A stretch of DNA of 64,000 bases from Dipetalonema caudispina (Eukaryota; Nematoda; Chromadorea; Rhabditida; Onchocercidae), in assembly GCA_013365325.1 (NCBI GenBank), contig JABVXV010000225.1, positions 42,354 through 106,353 of the forward strand, in the 5' to 3' direction. Below are positions 28,001 through 40,606 of this stretch, in pieces. The notes under the pieces were generated by a model. It saw only the letters and a list, made by a program, of their open reading frames with translations, did not search any database and was not told the DNA's origin. Numbering within the stretch: position 1 is the stretch's first letter; the number at the start of each line of letters is the position of its first letter. The position numbers were made by a program, and so were the translations under genes.

Positions 28001-31000
28001 TTGGGTTAATAATAAACAACAATGATAAAAGTGAGAGTAAAACAATGTGATAAACACAACGGCAATGAAAAAACATAAATATCACACTGATAAGGTTTCA
28101 AAAACCAAGGCTCAAAGAATTGTTAGATTTCACAACATATTCTATTCAGAGTTTCATATTCGGATTCTTTGTCCATCACATTACATTCAGGAGATTCCAT
28201 GCGAAGTTCCGATCATCTAATAACTCATCTAAATTAATGATAACTTATCTTCATTAAATATTTCGTTTTCAATTATTTTACTTAGTTTAATGTTAGATAC
28301 ATACAAATTCTTCATCAGATCTGAGCAAAATTTTAAATATCAAAATCTGATAACATCAAAACTGCCTAAGACGATTTGTAGCAGTTCATAAAAATTGATG
28401 ATTAGTTGATTAGTATCGATGTTTTGATAGAATGTATATTATTACTAACGGCATTTGATTATTATTGGACAAGTTCGGATCGTCAGAACTTCAAAATTTG
28501 TAACTTAAAAATTAGGTTTCGAAGTAATTGTATTGTTAATAGATATAGTGATAGTAATAATTTAAGAAATATTCTATTACAATAATATAACAAACGAAAG
28601 CTATAATTACAACTGATTGACAGAAACGTTGGAGCAGCATTACCATGTTTAAATTTATTACCAAATTTACTAAATTATGAATTTATTAACAAATTCCGAC
28701 ATTTCACTGTTTTGTTAAAGAAAGAAAAACTTTAATTTCATTTCAAACAATCAATGAAAAAAGAAGAAATTCATTCAATACGTCATATATACACGCTTTA
28801 TATTTCTATATAGTTTAGAATGTCTACCGTGGCAATTTGATTGTCATTTCGGGATTCCGCGGTGCATTTCGCAGTTCAAAGTAAACGATGGTGCAATCGA
28901 TTGCGTTTCCGGATTTGACGAAGGTTTAATTAATCTCAATAACATTGCTAATTATGTTTACTTTATGAAAATTAATTACAAATTCCTTAAACATACGATT
29001 TTACTTATGATTTATCACTATTTATCCTGTAACTTTTACTCAATTAACCAATCAATCAATTGGTCAATTTAAATTTTTGAATTTAGAAATTTCTTAATTA
29101 GTGTTTTTTTTTAAAAAATTAGATTAGATTTAAGAGTGTAATTCATTTCAGGTTGTCCACCACATAATTTCGTTTGTGCTGATAAGAGTGCATGCATCGA
29201 TTTTTCCAAATATCAAGATGGTATAGCACATTGTAAGGATAAATCGGATGAACGTATGTTTTTATCGTTTCTAAAATTTTATATCATTTTGTTGATTATT
29301 TAAAATTAGTTCTTTCAAATTTGGAATTATTTGGAATGAAAATGGTAATGCATAAGCATAAATAATATAATAAAATGGTAAATTAAAATTTGAGCCAACA
29401 ATTCATTTAAACAAAATATGAAATTCGTTTACTGGAAATTAAAGAAAAAAAAAACATAATTTAAAATAAGAAATTCATTAATCATAATTCGCATCTTTTT
29501 AATTTCTTTCTTTTCACATTCTATTCGTTCATTTATCCAATTCTTTCTCTTTCTTTTCCAAAATATATTTTATAAATCATATTTAAACAACTTTTTTTTT
29601 CTTTTTTCTTTTCATTTTTTTTTTTTTTTTTTGCTTTCAGCATGTCCAGCCGGTGATTTTTTGTGCAATGATCGTTCACAATGTATTGAAGGTAACCGTT
29701 TCCAAGATGGTATTACCGATTGTAAAGATGGATCAGATGAAGGTATTCTTTACTATTTCCTTTTTTTTCTTTCCTTCTTTTGTTTTTTCTTTCTTCTCCC
29801 TCTTCCTTTTTTTCCATTGTTTAAAATGAAATTTTGGAATTTTCTTTTAGCACATACCTATAAGAGAACTCTTATGATCGGTCCTCTTTTTTTTTTCTTC
29901 TTTTTCTTTCTACTTTTATTCCACTTTTTTTTCGACATTTTACGATTTTATTACGTTCTCTTTCTTCAATCAATCAAGGACATCAACAGGATAGTATTAC
30001 CTGGGTAAGGTAAGGTTAATTGTTTGCAGTAGGTAGAATGAAAAAATATTGAAGGACATCTGATACTGCCTTTCACTCCATTGTTCTTTTTCTCCCTCTC
30101 CCTCTCTCTTTCCTTTAAATCAATTCAATGAAATTTGAAATGGAATAAAAGCCTGGTGAATGATTGTGTAAAATGTTCTGGAAGAAAGCAAAAAAAAAAA
30201 AAAATGAATGTTTCCTGTTAATATCTGCTTTCTAGCTAGATAGAATTCATATTTTTTAAAATGAGAAAAATAAAAAAAGTAAGTTGGAATTTTGATCAAA
30301 AATTTAAAATTTAAATAGTTGATTATTTAAAAGCAAAGGATTGTAAGCTTGAACACTACAACTGTTCTCTTATATCGTAAGAATCTGTTTATTAGTAGTA
30401 GATGATATTGATTGTTGTTCAATGATGAGAAAATGAAAATAATTTTACGAATTGACAAATCCATTTTTATTTTCAGTAAGCGAAATATCTGTATGCTAAA
30501 TATTTATTTTCTATTAGTGCTGACATTTTCTTTAATTATCGACAATTTATTATATAATTTTTGAACAGAATTCTTCAAACTTAATTTTTCAAATTCAGAA
30601 ATTTGTTTAAATTATTTTGTAATTATGCAAATTACTAAAATGTGGAAAAAAGAAGTAGCATAGCAAATTTTTATTTTTTTCAGAATGTACAGTTACCCAA
30701 TTTGAATGTAGTTGTGGTGCAATTCGATGTGTCGATGGTGAAACGCTAAAAGATGGTAAAAAAGATTGCGAAGATGGTTCTGACGAAACCGGTCCATCAA
30801 CCGAAAAGCTTTGTCCAAATGGAAGTCCAGTTCGGCAGAGTCGAGCTAAAAATCGTACCGTACTATATCCGACTTATAGCGCAATTGCCCAATGCCCAGA
30901 TCCATCAGTTTGTAACGATCAATTGGGAGAAATATGTATTGTAAGTAATTTCCACAAAAAAAAGTGTTTTTCGCTGCCTTATTTTAATTACATAAATTAA

Positions 31001-34000
31001 ATTCGAATTTTTACGGAAATATTTTTCATCGAAAATGATTTTTTAGCTGTTGAATCTTTCCAGATATTCGTACTATATGTTTTTATCAATTATTATCATT
31101 TGCTATCGAGTAATAGTTAATAAGAGTAAGTATTGATTTTTTTTTTTGAAAAGATAGTTTTATGAATTTTTAATAAAATTTCAGATGGTTGGTGGAACAA
31201 CACATTGTGTTTGTAAGAAAGGAACCATTCGACCTCAAGGTTCACCACGATGTGTACTGGAGCCTTTACTTCAACAATACCTGAATAATATCATTGGTAA
31301 TTGTACCGAAATTCAGAAAGATCTAATCGAAGTTTACGGCGAGAAAGTAAGCTTGTCACGTGATCCATCTCGTTTTACCTATGCTCGTAAAGAAACGGAA
31401 TGTGATTCGAATTCAAAAACTCCATGCAAAGGTTAAATTTTTTAAATTTTCAAGAAAAAAGTGAAATTTTATTCCTACAAAAAGATGGGCATGCTTTCCC
31501 TGGGTTGAATCAATCAATAGATTCAACCCAATGGCCCTTATTGTTAATAATCTCTAAATCTGATTTGAATTATTGTGAAATATGAAATTCAAAGTGATTA
31601 CCATATTAAACTTTAAGTTAAATTAGAGTAAGTTGAGATTTCTCCTATTACAAAAATTGAAAGTGATAAACTATTAAAAATTTTTAAATTAAAACAGTTT
31701 CATTATTTAAACATTATAATAACAATGCTTTTTTTTCTCCTCAAAAGTCAAATTTATTTTTCAATTCTAGTAAAAGCTGAAATTAGAGTGAATTACTTAT
31801 TGTCCAGGTTATGGTGAAGTATGCTTGCCAGATTCATCTGGTCGTTATCGTTGTACATGTGCAAACAATGGTACTCGTATGGATAGCATTTGCTTAGGTA
31901 AATTTTAAGAAACAAGTTTTAAATTGAAACTTTATCTTACTTAACTAATGAACTAATCGATTAGATGAAATCTAATAAATGATGTAATTTTTTGGCCAAT
32001 ACAGAACATTGTAATTTTGAATTTGAGAAATATTTGAATTAAATTTATATTTTCAAATAATCAATTTTAATTTAGTAAATGAATGCAGTAGCCCAGAATT
32101 AAATGATTGTGATCCAAATGCATCATGCATGGATAGCGTATTATCATATGAATGCTTCTGCAATGAAGGCTTTATTGATACTTCAATTTCGCCAAAGACA
32201 CGACCAGGCATCAAATGCGCAAAATGTTTGTTTAGAATTTTGTTTACTGATTATTAATTTGAAGTGGTTCAAAGTATTCAAAAATTCCGGAAACTTTAGC
32301 TAATTGTTGTCAAGTTTTAGTAAGTTTAACTTTCAGCATTACGACATTCCCAGTTTCAAACATTTCTAATGGACCAATTGTAACAAAAGATTTGGAAAAA
32401 ATTTAGACTATAATTATGGGTTGTGCGACAGGAATTAGTTCAAGATTAATTAATTTAGATTTCTTCTATTATGAATACAAGTTGAAGTTTTCATTTAATC
32501 CTCCCGCTACGAGTGAAATATTTGATATTGTGTCAATATCATAGGTCAACTTGTTCCTGTTCCCTTTCATTAATTTAATTCAATCCATTCTGGAGGTCAT
32601 TCAAAAGATTTAGTCTTTATTAATCGAGCATGCGTAAAAATATAAAAGAATAGGATTTCCGGGCATAATTTTAATAATCATTAAATTGAATGTCACAATC
32701 ACTGCACTATGAGAAAACAATTTTCTTGATCAACCTTCAAATCGGAAATAAAAATAAAATATCATTAGTGATGTTATTTCAATGGCAAAAATTTTTAAAC
32801 TTCGTATTCGGAACCACTGATCAGCAACTATTTCACTTTTTTTGTAGAAATCCGAGCATCTTTTTTCTTTTTTTTTGGAATGTTCTACATTTTCTTGCTT
32901 TGTTACATCACTTCAAGATGAAATTTCTGAAATAAAATTGAAATATTACTACTGTTGAGATTTCCGAACTATTCTAATAATTCAAATCACATACATAAGA
33001 ACAAAATTTTTAACTTAAAATTTATTAAATGTAGTGGTGGATGAATGTGCATCGCAAGCAACGAATCAATGTGATAAAAATGCGGAATGTATTGATAAGC
33101 CGATCGGTTATACATGTCGCTGTCGTAGTGGTTACGTAGATATTTCGGAAGGTGGTGCAAGAAATCCAGGACGGAAATGTCATAAATGTATGCAATTGAT
33201 TACTTTTGTTTTCAATTTAATTATTTTGATCTAGTTTTAGTTTTAATCCTGTTTTAATGTTATTAAATTGAATGTATACTGTCAAAAGCTTGCTGGCAAG
33301 AATAATTCACTAAAAATTAATCAATTGATATTAAATATTAATATAATATTGTTAGTAGAGTAAGCATGGAAATATTTGTCCATCAAGTAAACATTTTCTG
33401 TGTTGATTAGTCATTTTTTACAATTTAAATTCTATTAAAAATAATTTTAACGCTTCCAATATTTCGGTAAATACGTTATAAAGTTTGCATCTATAATTTA
33501 ATAGTGATTTGAATCTTCAATTTGAAATGAATATGTCGTCAAATATTAGAAAACAGCTGAAACGTAATCGGCATATTTTTTCAATTCCATGAATTTTTAA
33601 ATATAGTAAATAGCAACATTTCAATTGCTTTCAAATCACGAAAAAGTTTACTTAAAACAATAGTAATGATAACAATAATAATAATGATAATAGCAATAAT
33701 AATAATAGCAGTAATAAAATTAATTCACCATTTTCAAAGGAATACTGTTCAGTGATAAGATAAGATAAAAAATTTTTTAATTTTAAAGTTTATTCAAAAG
33801 ACTTGTCAATTTTATTCCTTATAAGTTCTTTTTTCTTCTGCACATTGATAAATTTAAAGTAAAACATTCATAAACCACAGTGGGAATTGTTGCCATTTAC
33901 TAATCACTGATAAGAAATTATAAAATAAGCAATTATTTATCCGCTGTGACATATACAAATGTTTATTGACCTTCACACAACCATTGATAATATCAGTCAT

Positions 34001-37000
34001 TGTCCATTTATATTTATCATGCAAATTACTAGCAGTAATTAGATTTATGATGTGTTAAAGAAATTTTTTGCCTTATAATATCAGCAATGTCATCTTTTTT
34101 CCTTTTTCTATTATTTCCGGATATTTTACAGAATTTTTTTGTTTTGAAGCAACTTTATTTTTTAGTAATGGATGAATGTCAAATGGGTTTAGCTGATTGT
34201 GATCCAAAAGCAGCTTGCATAGATATGACGCATAGTTTTACATGCAAATGTCCACACGGTTTTGTTGACAAATCACCGGATCCGATTAACAAGCCTGGTC
34301 GAATTTGTTTCAAATGTAAGCCTTTCTTTTTTTTCCGTTTGGTTTATCATTTTTATTTGAAGAGGTAGAAAATAAATAAGTTGGATGCTTTGCAATTTGA
34401 ATTTAAATCCAAATTAATACTATTAGGAATTTTTCTTCGCATAAAATTGAAAATGTTATGTTATAACACTATAGTCCATTTATTAGTTCATGTCCGTTGT
34501 TTTAATTAATTGGAAAGTTCTCTTAATTACGACAAAGAAATTATGACTTTTTTTATAACTAAAGAGATAGATTAGGGAATAACCGATATTAGGAAATGTA
34601 GTTTTATTGTCTGTTACATCATAATGGATAATATTGGGGAAATAAAATAGGATAAGATGAAATGGATGACCTTTTGACTAAGTGATTTTATGGCATTTTG
34701 TAGTGAATAATTCATGTGATTCACCAAACTTTACGGGATGTCAATCGAAAGAATCGAAGTGTATTGGTACTAAGGATGGTTTCGTATGTCGTTGTATTGA
34801 TGGTTATATCGATTTGAATCCTGCAAATCCGGGAACAAACTGTTCCAAAGCAGGTATGAAACGGTATTCCTTCTTTTTCTTTCTTTACATTATCTAAGCA
34901 AAAAACAAAAGTAGTTGATTATATTGACAATAAAGTTCTTGAATTAAATAGACAATATAATTCGGACTACTGTATTATACAGTAATCCGAATAGTGCAAT
35001 CTTTGTGTACAGTGCAAATTAAGATGGATGTTTTTGATTTGTTGTAAATTTTACAAAATTGTTGTGAAATAAGTAATTGCGGATATTAAACAATAGAACT
35101 AAATGAAGATTGGTTTGAATAAAAGAAGAGAAAAGAATAAGAAAATGATTGGAAAAGAAAGGTTAAAATGGATGAAAAATGAGGAGAAGAAGGAGAAAGA
35201 AGAGAAATTAATGGAATTAATGATTATTTGTTTACATATCGGTACATTCCTTCGAATAGAGCAGAAAATCTGGTAGGAAATGATGGTAATAGTACAGATA
35301 ATTGTGGTAGTTGATGACAATTTGCTGTTACCCTTTAATTCTCAGAACAGAATCTCTATCGGTATCTTTGATCAAAATGGATAGAGGAAAGAAGGGAAAG
35401 GAATAGTCGGAGTAGTATTAGGAAAATATATTTGTAGAACGATGATACATGGAAAGGTCAACGAAATGGCCGGTTCATTTAGTCCGTTCACCCGTCTGTA
35501 ACTGCGGTTGATAGCCCATGCAAAAGGATCATTAGAGGTCGAGAGTTGAACATAATTGAACAGAAGGTTGAGATTATAATTAATAGGAAGGAGGGAAAGA
35601 TAGAAGAGTTGGGGAGGGTAAAAGGATGGGTGGGGTTAGCGGATCGAGATCGATCATTGCAAGAGATAGAAAAGGGGGGGAAAAGGGGGTAATTTTGGGG
35701 TGGTCTTTCTTCTGCGGACCATTCTGTTGTTACCTTTGCCGATCAAAGAAGGGTTTTGAACCATACGAAATTCGGACAACAGTTTTATAGCAGCACCATA
35801 ACGGTGGTTTGGGTTAGTTTGTACCGGAAGAATTATTTCGCTGTAACCGTTTGGATCGAACTAAATTTGAGTTCAGCGATATTGTAACGGAATCATAAAC
35901 TACGGAACAATAATTAACAGATATATTACTATTTATTAATTACTACTAATTACCTCAATATTTCACTTTGCTATTTTCTGTCTTTTAATTTTCTTCTAAA
36001 ATAAAAACACCAAAGACCTTTTCGCAATTATTTCATCGAATTCTGGATCGTTCAATTTGAATACCATTCCTGAAAGAATAGTAATTGTTCCTGCTAAATG
36101 CAGCTGTTGCTTGTAGCAACATTAGCTGTTATTGTATTGTCTGAATTAGTTTTAATCAATGCTTTAGGTGAGTTATTCAGTTTTTATTTTATAATTCAAA
36201 TAGGTGTGTATTTAAATTCGTTATAATACGCAAAAAAAATTAGTGAAATGATTGCATGCTTTTAAACTCTACAAATCACCATGATTATGATATCGAATTA
36301 ATTAGTAATTAGAAATAAGTTACTTAATAAGCATATAAGCATGTAACTAAATTATTTACTTTATGATTTCAAATAAATCATGATGATATGTCGTACACTG
36401 AAGTAGCAACGTTGAAAATTTGATGCTTGTATTGTTTTAGAATTTTGAATTGTTGCCTAGGTGTTATAATATATTAAGCAATATGTGAATGATGAAGAAG
36501 AATGTATGAAATGCTATTATTAGTATTTAATTTGATTCCACCGGAAGATTGTTAAGATATCCGAAAATTGGGTAGAAATTTCATTAGTGCGAAACAAGTG
36601 TAACCGGAAATGTTTGATGCAAACTGTCATATGGAATAATCAAAGTAATCGAACAATGAGCACGAAAAAATCGGCAAATAATTTTACAATGCTTAATTTT
36701 TTTACGCCTTCAATTTTTTTTTTTTCTTTTTTGAAATCTATTTAATTTTCCAGTTTTCTGATTATATTACCAGTATTATTTGTATAATCTTATTTCAAGA
36801 TTTAAATCTTATTTGCAATATTTAATTCTAATTAAAGACGAATGTGTTTTGATTGAGTGACTAGAAAGGACAATGCGTAATCGCACTGATAACGATGTCC
36901 TGAATTTTTAAATTTCCATGCATATAAAAATGATGACTGGAAAGAGATAAGAAAACTGCATTTTTAACACGTTTCATGTGATTGAAGACAACTTTACATA

Positions 37001-37042
37001 CAAATTCAAATTTTGAATAGAATATATACTTGACTATATGTA

Positions 37043-37097
<55 letters not shown>

Positions 37098-39509
37098 AAT
37101 ATGATGAAGGAATGAACTAGAGAAAATCATTTTAAAATTAAACATTTTGAATCTTAAAAATTTAGAATTCATTTGGTGATGAAAACTTTTGTAATTTTTG
37201 TCATTTAAAAAATTGAAATTCTTGATGCTTCTTTCTTTCAAAATATAATTTTGCTATTTCGAAAATTAATTGTTTAATTTGCTTATGAAAAATTCGATAA
37301 ATTGTAAAAAGGAAGAAAAGTAAATCAAATTACTAATTTCGGAAACGCTCTCCGACTATATTTTTCAATAATTATTGAAATTAATTTTGCACATTACCAC
37401 TATTATTGTAAATTTAATTTGAAATGAAAAAAAAAAAAATTGATTTCGTAGGATTTTTTAAAGTTTCTTCTTTTTTTAACCAACTTTGCCTAATTTCATA
37501 GAATTTATATTTTCAACTTTTCTTTTTTTCCTCTTCCATTATTCAATTCTCTTTTTCTTCCTCTTTCTTCTCTTTCACTTCCTTCCTCCATTCCTCTTTC
37601 TCAATTTTTTCCATTTTTTTCTTTTTTTTCTTTTTTTTTTTTTTTTTTTGATTTAGTACACCTAATAATTCAAATTATTGTTGATAAATTTAAAGAAAGA
37701 AATGAGAAACAATTATACCGCGGGGCTATAATGAAAAAAAAAAAAACTTGTGAGGAAAACAGGCATATAGGAAAGAAAACGAAAATTGAAAATAGAAAAT
37801 GCAAATGATAATTTGTTCCCATTTCCCCGTCCATTCTTTCGACAAGTCATATTATATAATTTAGTTTGTGAACAAATGAAATAAAATTTCAAAAATTTTC
37901 CTTTCATTTTCTTTCTTTTATTCTTTCTCTTTACATTTAATTATTATATGCCTGCGTATTTTTTCAATTTTTCCAAAATCACCCATATATTTTATTTTAT
38001 TTTCATGTATATTCATGCAGATTTTTCCTCATTTCTTTTATCTTTGAAGAAATAAAATCTGAGAAGAAGAAAAAAAGGTTAATCAAAATAGACTCACTAA
38101 ATTAGTCATTCATTAATTTTTCTTTTTTTTTTTTGCGTTTATAAATTACTCCTCATTTTAATGAGATAAATCATAAAATTTTATCGGAATTCATGATTTC
38201 GTTTCATTTTTTTTTTTTTTTTTTTGATTTCTTTCATTTCTTAATGATATGTTAAGTTTGTAATAAGTAAAAGAAAAAGAAAAAAAAGCTACACATGTTC
38301 ATTTCTTTTTCTGTTTTATAGTTTAATTAAAAAAATTGTTTGAAAGTTTCACCACTTTATTATTATTGTTATTATTATTATTATTATTATCATTGCTAAT
38401 ATCACTTGTTATCGTTATTATTGTTATTATCATTATTATCATGCTTGGTATAACGGATGTATCGGACAGATATTACCTTTATTACCTTTCTGTTTCTTTT
38501 TGGTCAAAATTTAAGCGATGAAATTTTGAAATATTTGTTGTGTCACGTGATTCACCATACTGACAATATGTTAAATTGAATCACAGTGATGCCAATAAAA
38601 TAAGATGGAAAAAAATTGATGGGAAAATTTATCAAAAAATTATGAGGGTATGAATTTCACGAAATAATAATTCTCTCATGGTCCTTATCATATTATTTAT
38701 ATTAGATTAATCTTCATTCTTACACTAACTTCAATAATGTAACAGTTTTATTTGAAATATTTTCAAACAATATTTTCTGGAGAATTCACAGGAATGATTC
38801 GAAGAAGAGGAAATAAATTTAATCCTAATGACAATAAAATTTATGATTGCATATCCTACTACAAAATTTTTTAACTTTTTGTATTTTATCAAAATACTTC
38901 TGTAAAAGAACGGTTTATTTTTGCTAAAAATCAAAGTGATTTTACGGATTAGCTTATTTAAAATCAAATTTCATATTGAGTTAAAGTATGATATAACAAA
39001 ATACTACGAAAATGTTGATCAAAATATTGGAAGTTTTAATCGGCAAAAGATTTGAAATTTTGAGACTTCGTCAACTGAAAGCGTAGTTGAAATTTAAGCA
39101 CTAAATCACAAATTATGAATTGAATACATAAATTTGAAATTCTTTCTGGCCTAATTCATATTTTTAATTCAAATCTATTTGATAGCTGAAAATATTTCTT
39201 GAAATCCAAGTTATTTTGATCTCAGCTAATTTGAATTAAAATCAAAACATTGCTGATTTTTTCAGTATCGGATCCATGCCAGGATGATTCGTTGCATGAT
39301 TGCGATCCAGTAGCAGAATGTTACAGCGAACAACCAGGTTATTTCCAGTGCCGATGCCCGAATGGTTTTGCTGATATTTCAACCGATTCACGCTTTCCCG
39401 GGAGAAAATGCAAAAAAAGTTAGTCTGAAAGTAACACTTTCTACTTTGAACTTGTGAATAATTTTATTTAGATTCCTGAAAATTTTGAAAAAGCAACAAT
39501 AATTAATAG

Positions 39510-39543
<34 letters not shown>

Positions 39544-40575
39544 GCAAATATAAGTTTGCAGATTCGAAAATACTTTTGTCTACATTGTGGCCCTTTAAAT
39601 TGCTAAAAAAGTGACAGCAGAAGAAAATTGTTAATGAAACATAATATGATTTGACGGCACTTGAATTTAAATTTAATTTACATTTCATTACATTGTTGTC
39701 CCATGATTTAGCGTTAGGAAAAAAAAATTTTTTCATCTTAATTAAAACTAGTGAAGTTAAAAATATCGTGATTGTAATGAACCTTTATTTAGATTTGAAG
39801 TAATCGATAGATTGACTAATAAATGTAAAGGAAAAAAGAAAACGAAAAAGTTTTTCTCAATTTAAATTAATCGAATTAAAATTGATGAGGTGATTAAAAA
39901 CAAGAAAATGATGAAAATATGCATACATATGTTTGTGTGTAAATATGAATGAGTATATATCTTTTATTCGTAGGAAATTATTTTAACAAAACGAAGGGAA
40001 TGAAAAAGTTTTCTTTCCTTTCAATTTAAATTAGTCAGGTTAAAATTACTAGTAATAAGGTAATTAAGAAGAAGAAAATGATATACATTGCATACATATT
40101 CATGTTAATGTGAGTGATCATGTATTTGTTTTGTTTTTTTTTTTTCTCTCAGGAAATTTTTTCTTCAATGTTGAAACTTTTATTACTATTATTATCAAAT
40201 TATGTGTAATTTTGAAGGCTTTTTAATGAAACTTTTGATGATAGATTCATTCAACATCATAAAATGTTCCAATTTTAACCAAAGAAAGATGATGGTGGAA
40301 GAGAAAGGTGAAAAGTCTGAAAGAGCATTTGAAAATCACGATTTGTGTATAATGTAGTAGTAGTTGAAGTAGTAACGATTGTAATAATGGCATTTTAAGG
40401 ATGATGATGATGATGATGTTGAAGATGATGATGAATCAATTTTAATCGTTAATTATTGTAAAATTGAAGGAGAAAGAGAGAAGGGAAGAGATTCATTGTG
40501 ATCCTTATTACCATATTCATATATTTATTTGGATATCTTAATGATCATCTAATAATTGAGTGTATTTTGTATGTA

Positions 40576-40606
<31 letters not shown>

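Larger units (their letters stand above)
16089..28818 (+). other. Intron 1 of the MUA-3-like gene (12.7 kb)
   Basis: No exon, RNA gene or transposon coding sequence could be supported on either strand. The content is AT-rich single-copy-looking sequence with simple repeats (20296-20330, 20795-20890 and 21775-21815 ATT/AAT types; a poly(A) run at 23506-23533), a 31-bp tandem repeat at 24543-24666 and a poly(A) stretch flanked by a 10-bp direct repeat at 26003-26060. Its position directly after the signal-peptide exon is typical of introns that host enhancers in nematode genes; that is inference. Confidence 0.6.

Noticed and set aside
36835..36870. Possible additional EGF exon in intron 11 (AAG followed by ACGAATGTG)
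   Set aside because: Hits a stop after a few codons and lacks the cysteine pattern.
36861..37241. 126-codon minus-strand open frame in intron 11
   Set aside because: Crosses the (TA)n microsatellite, giving a Tyr-Ile repeat; no coding character outside it.
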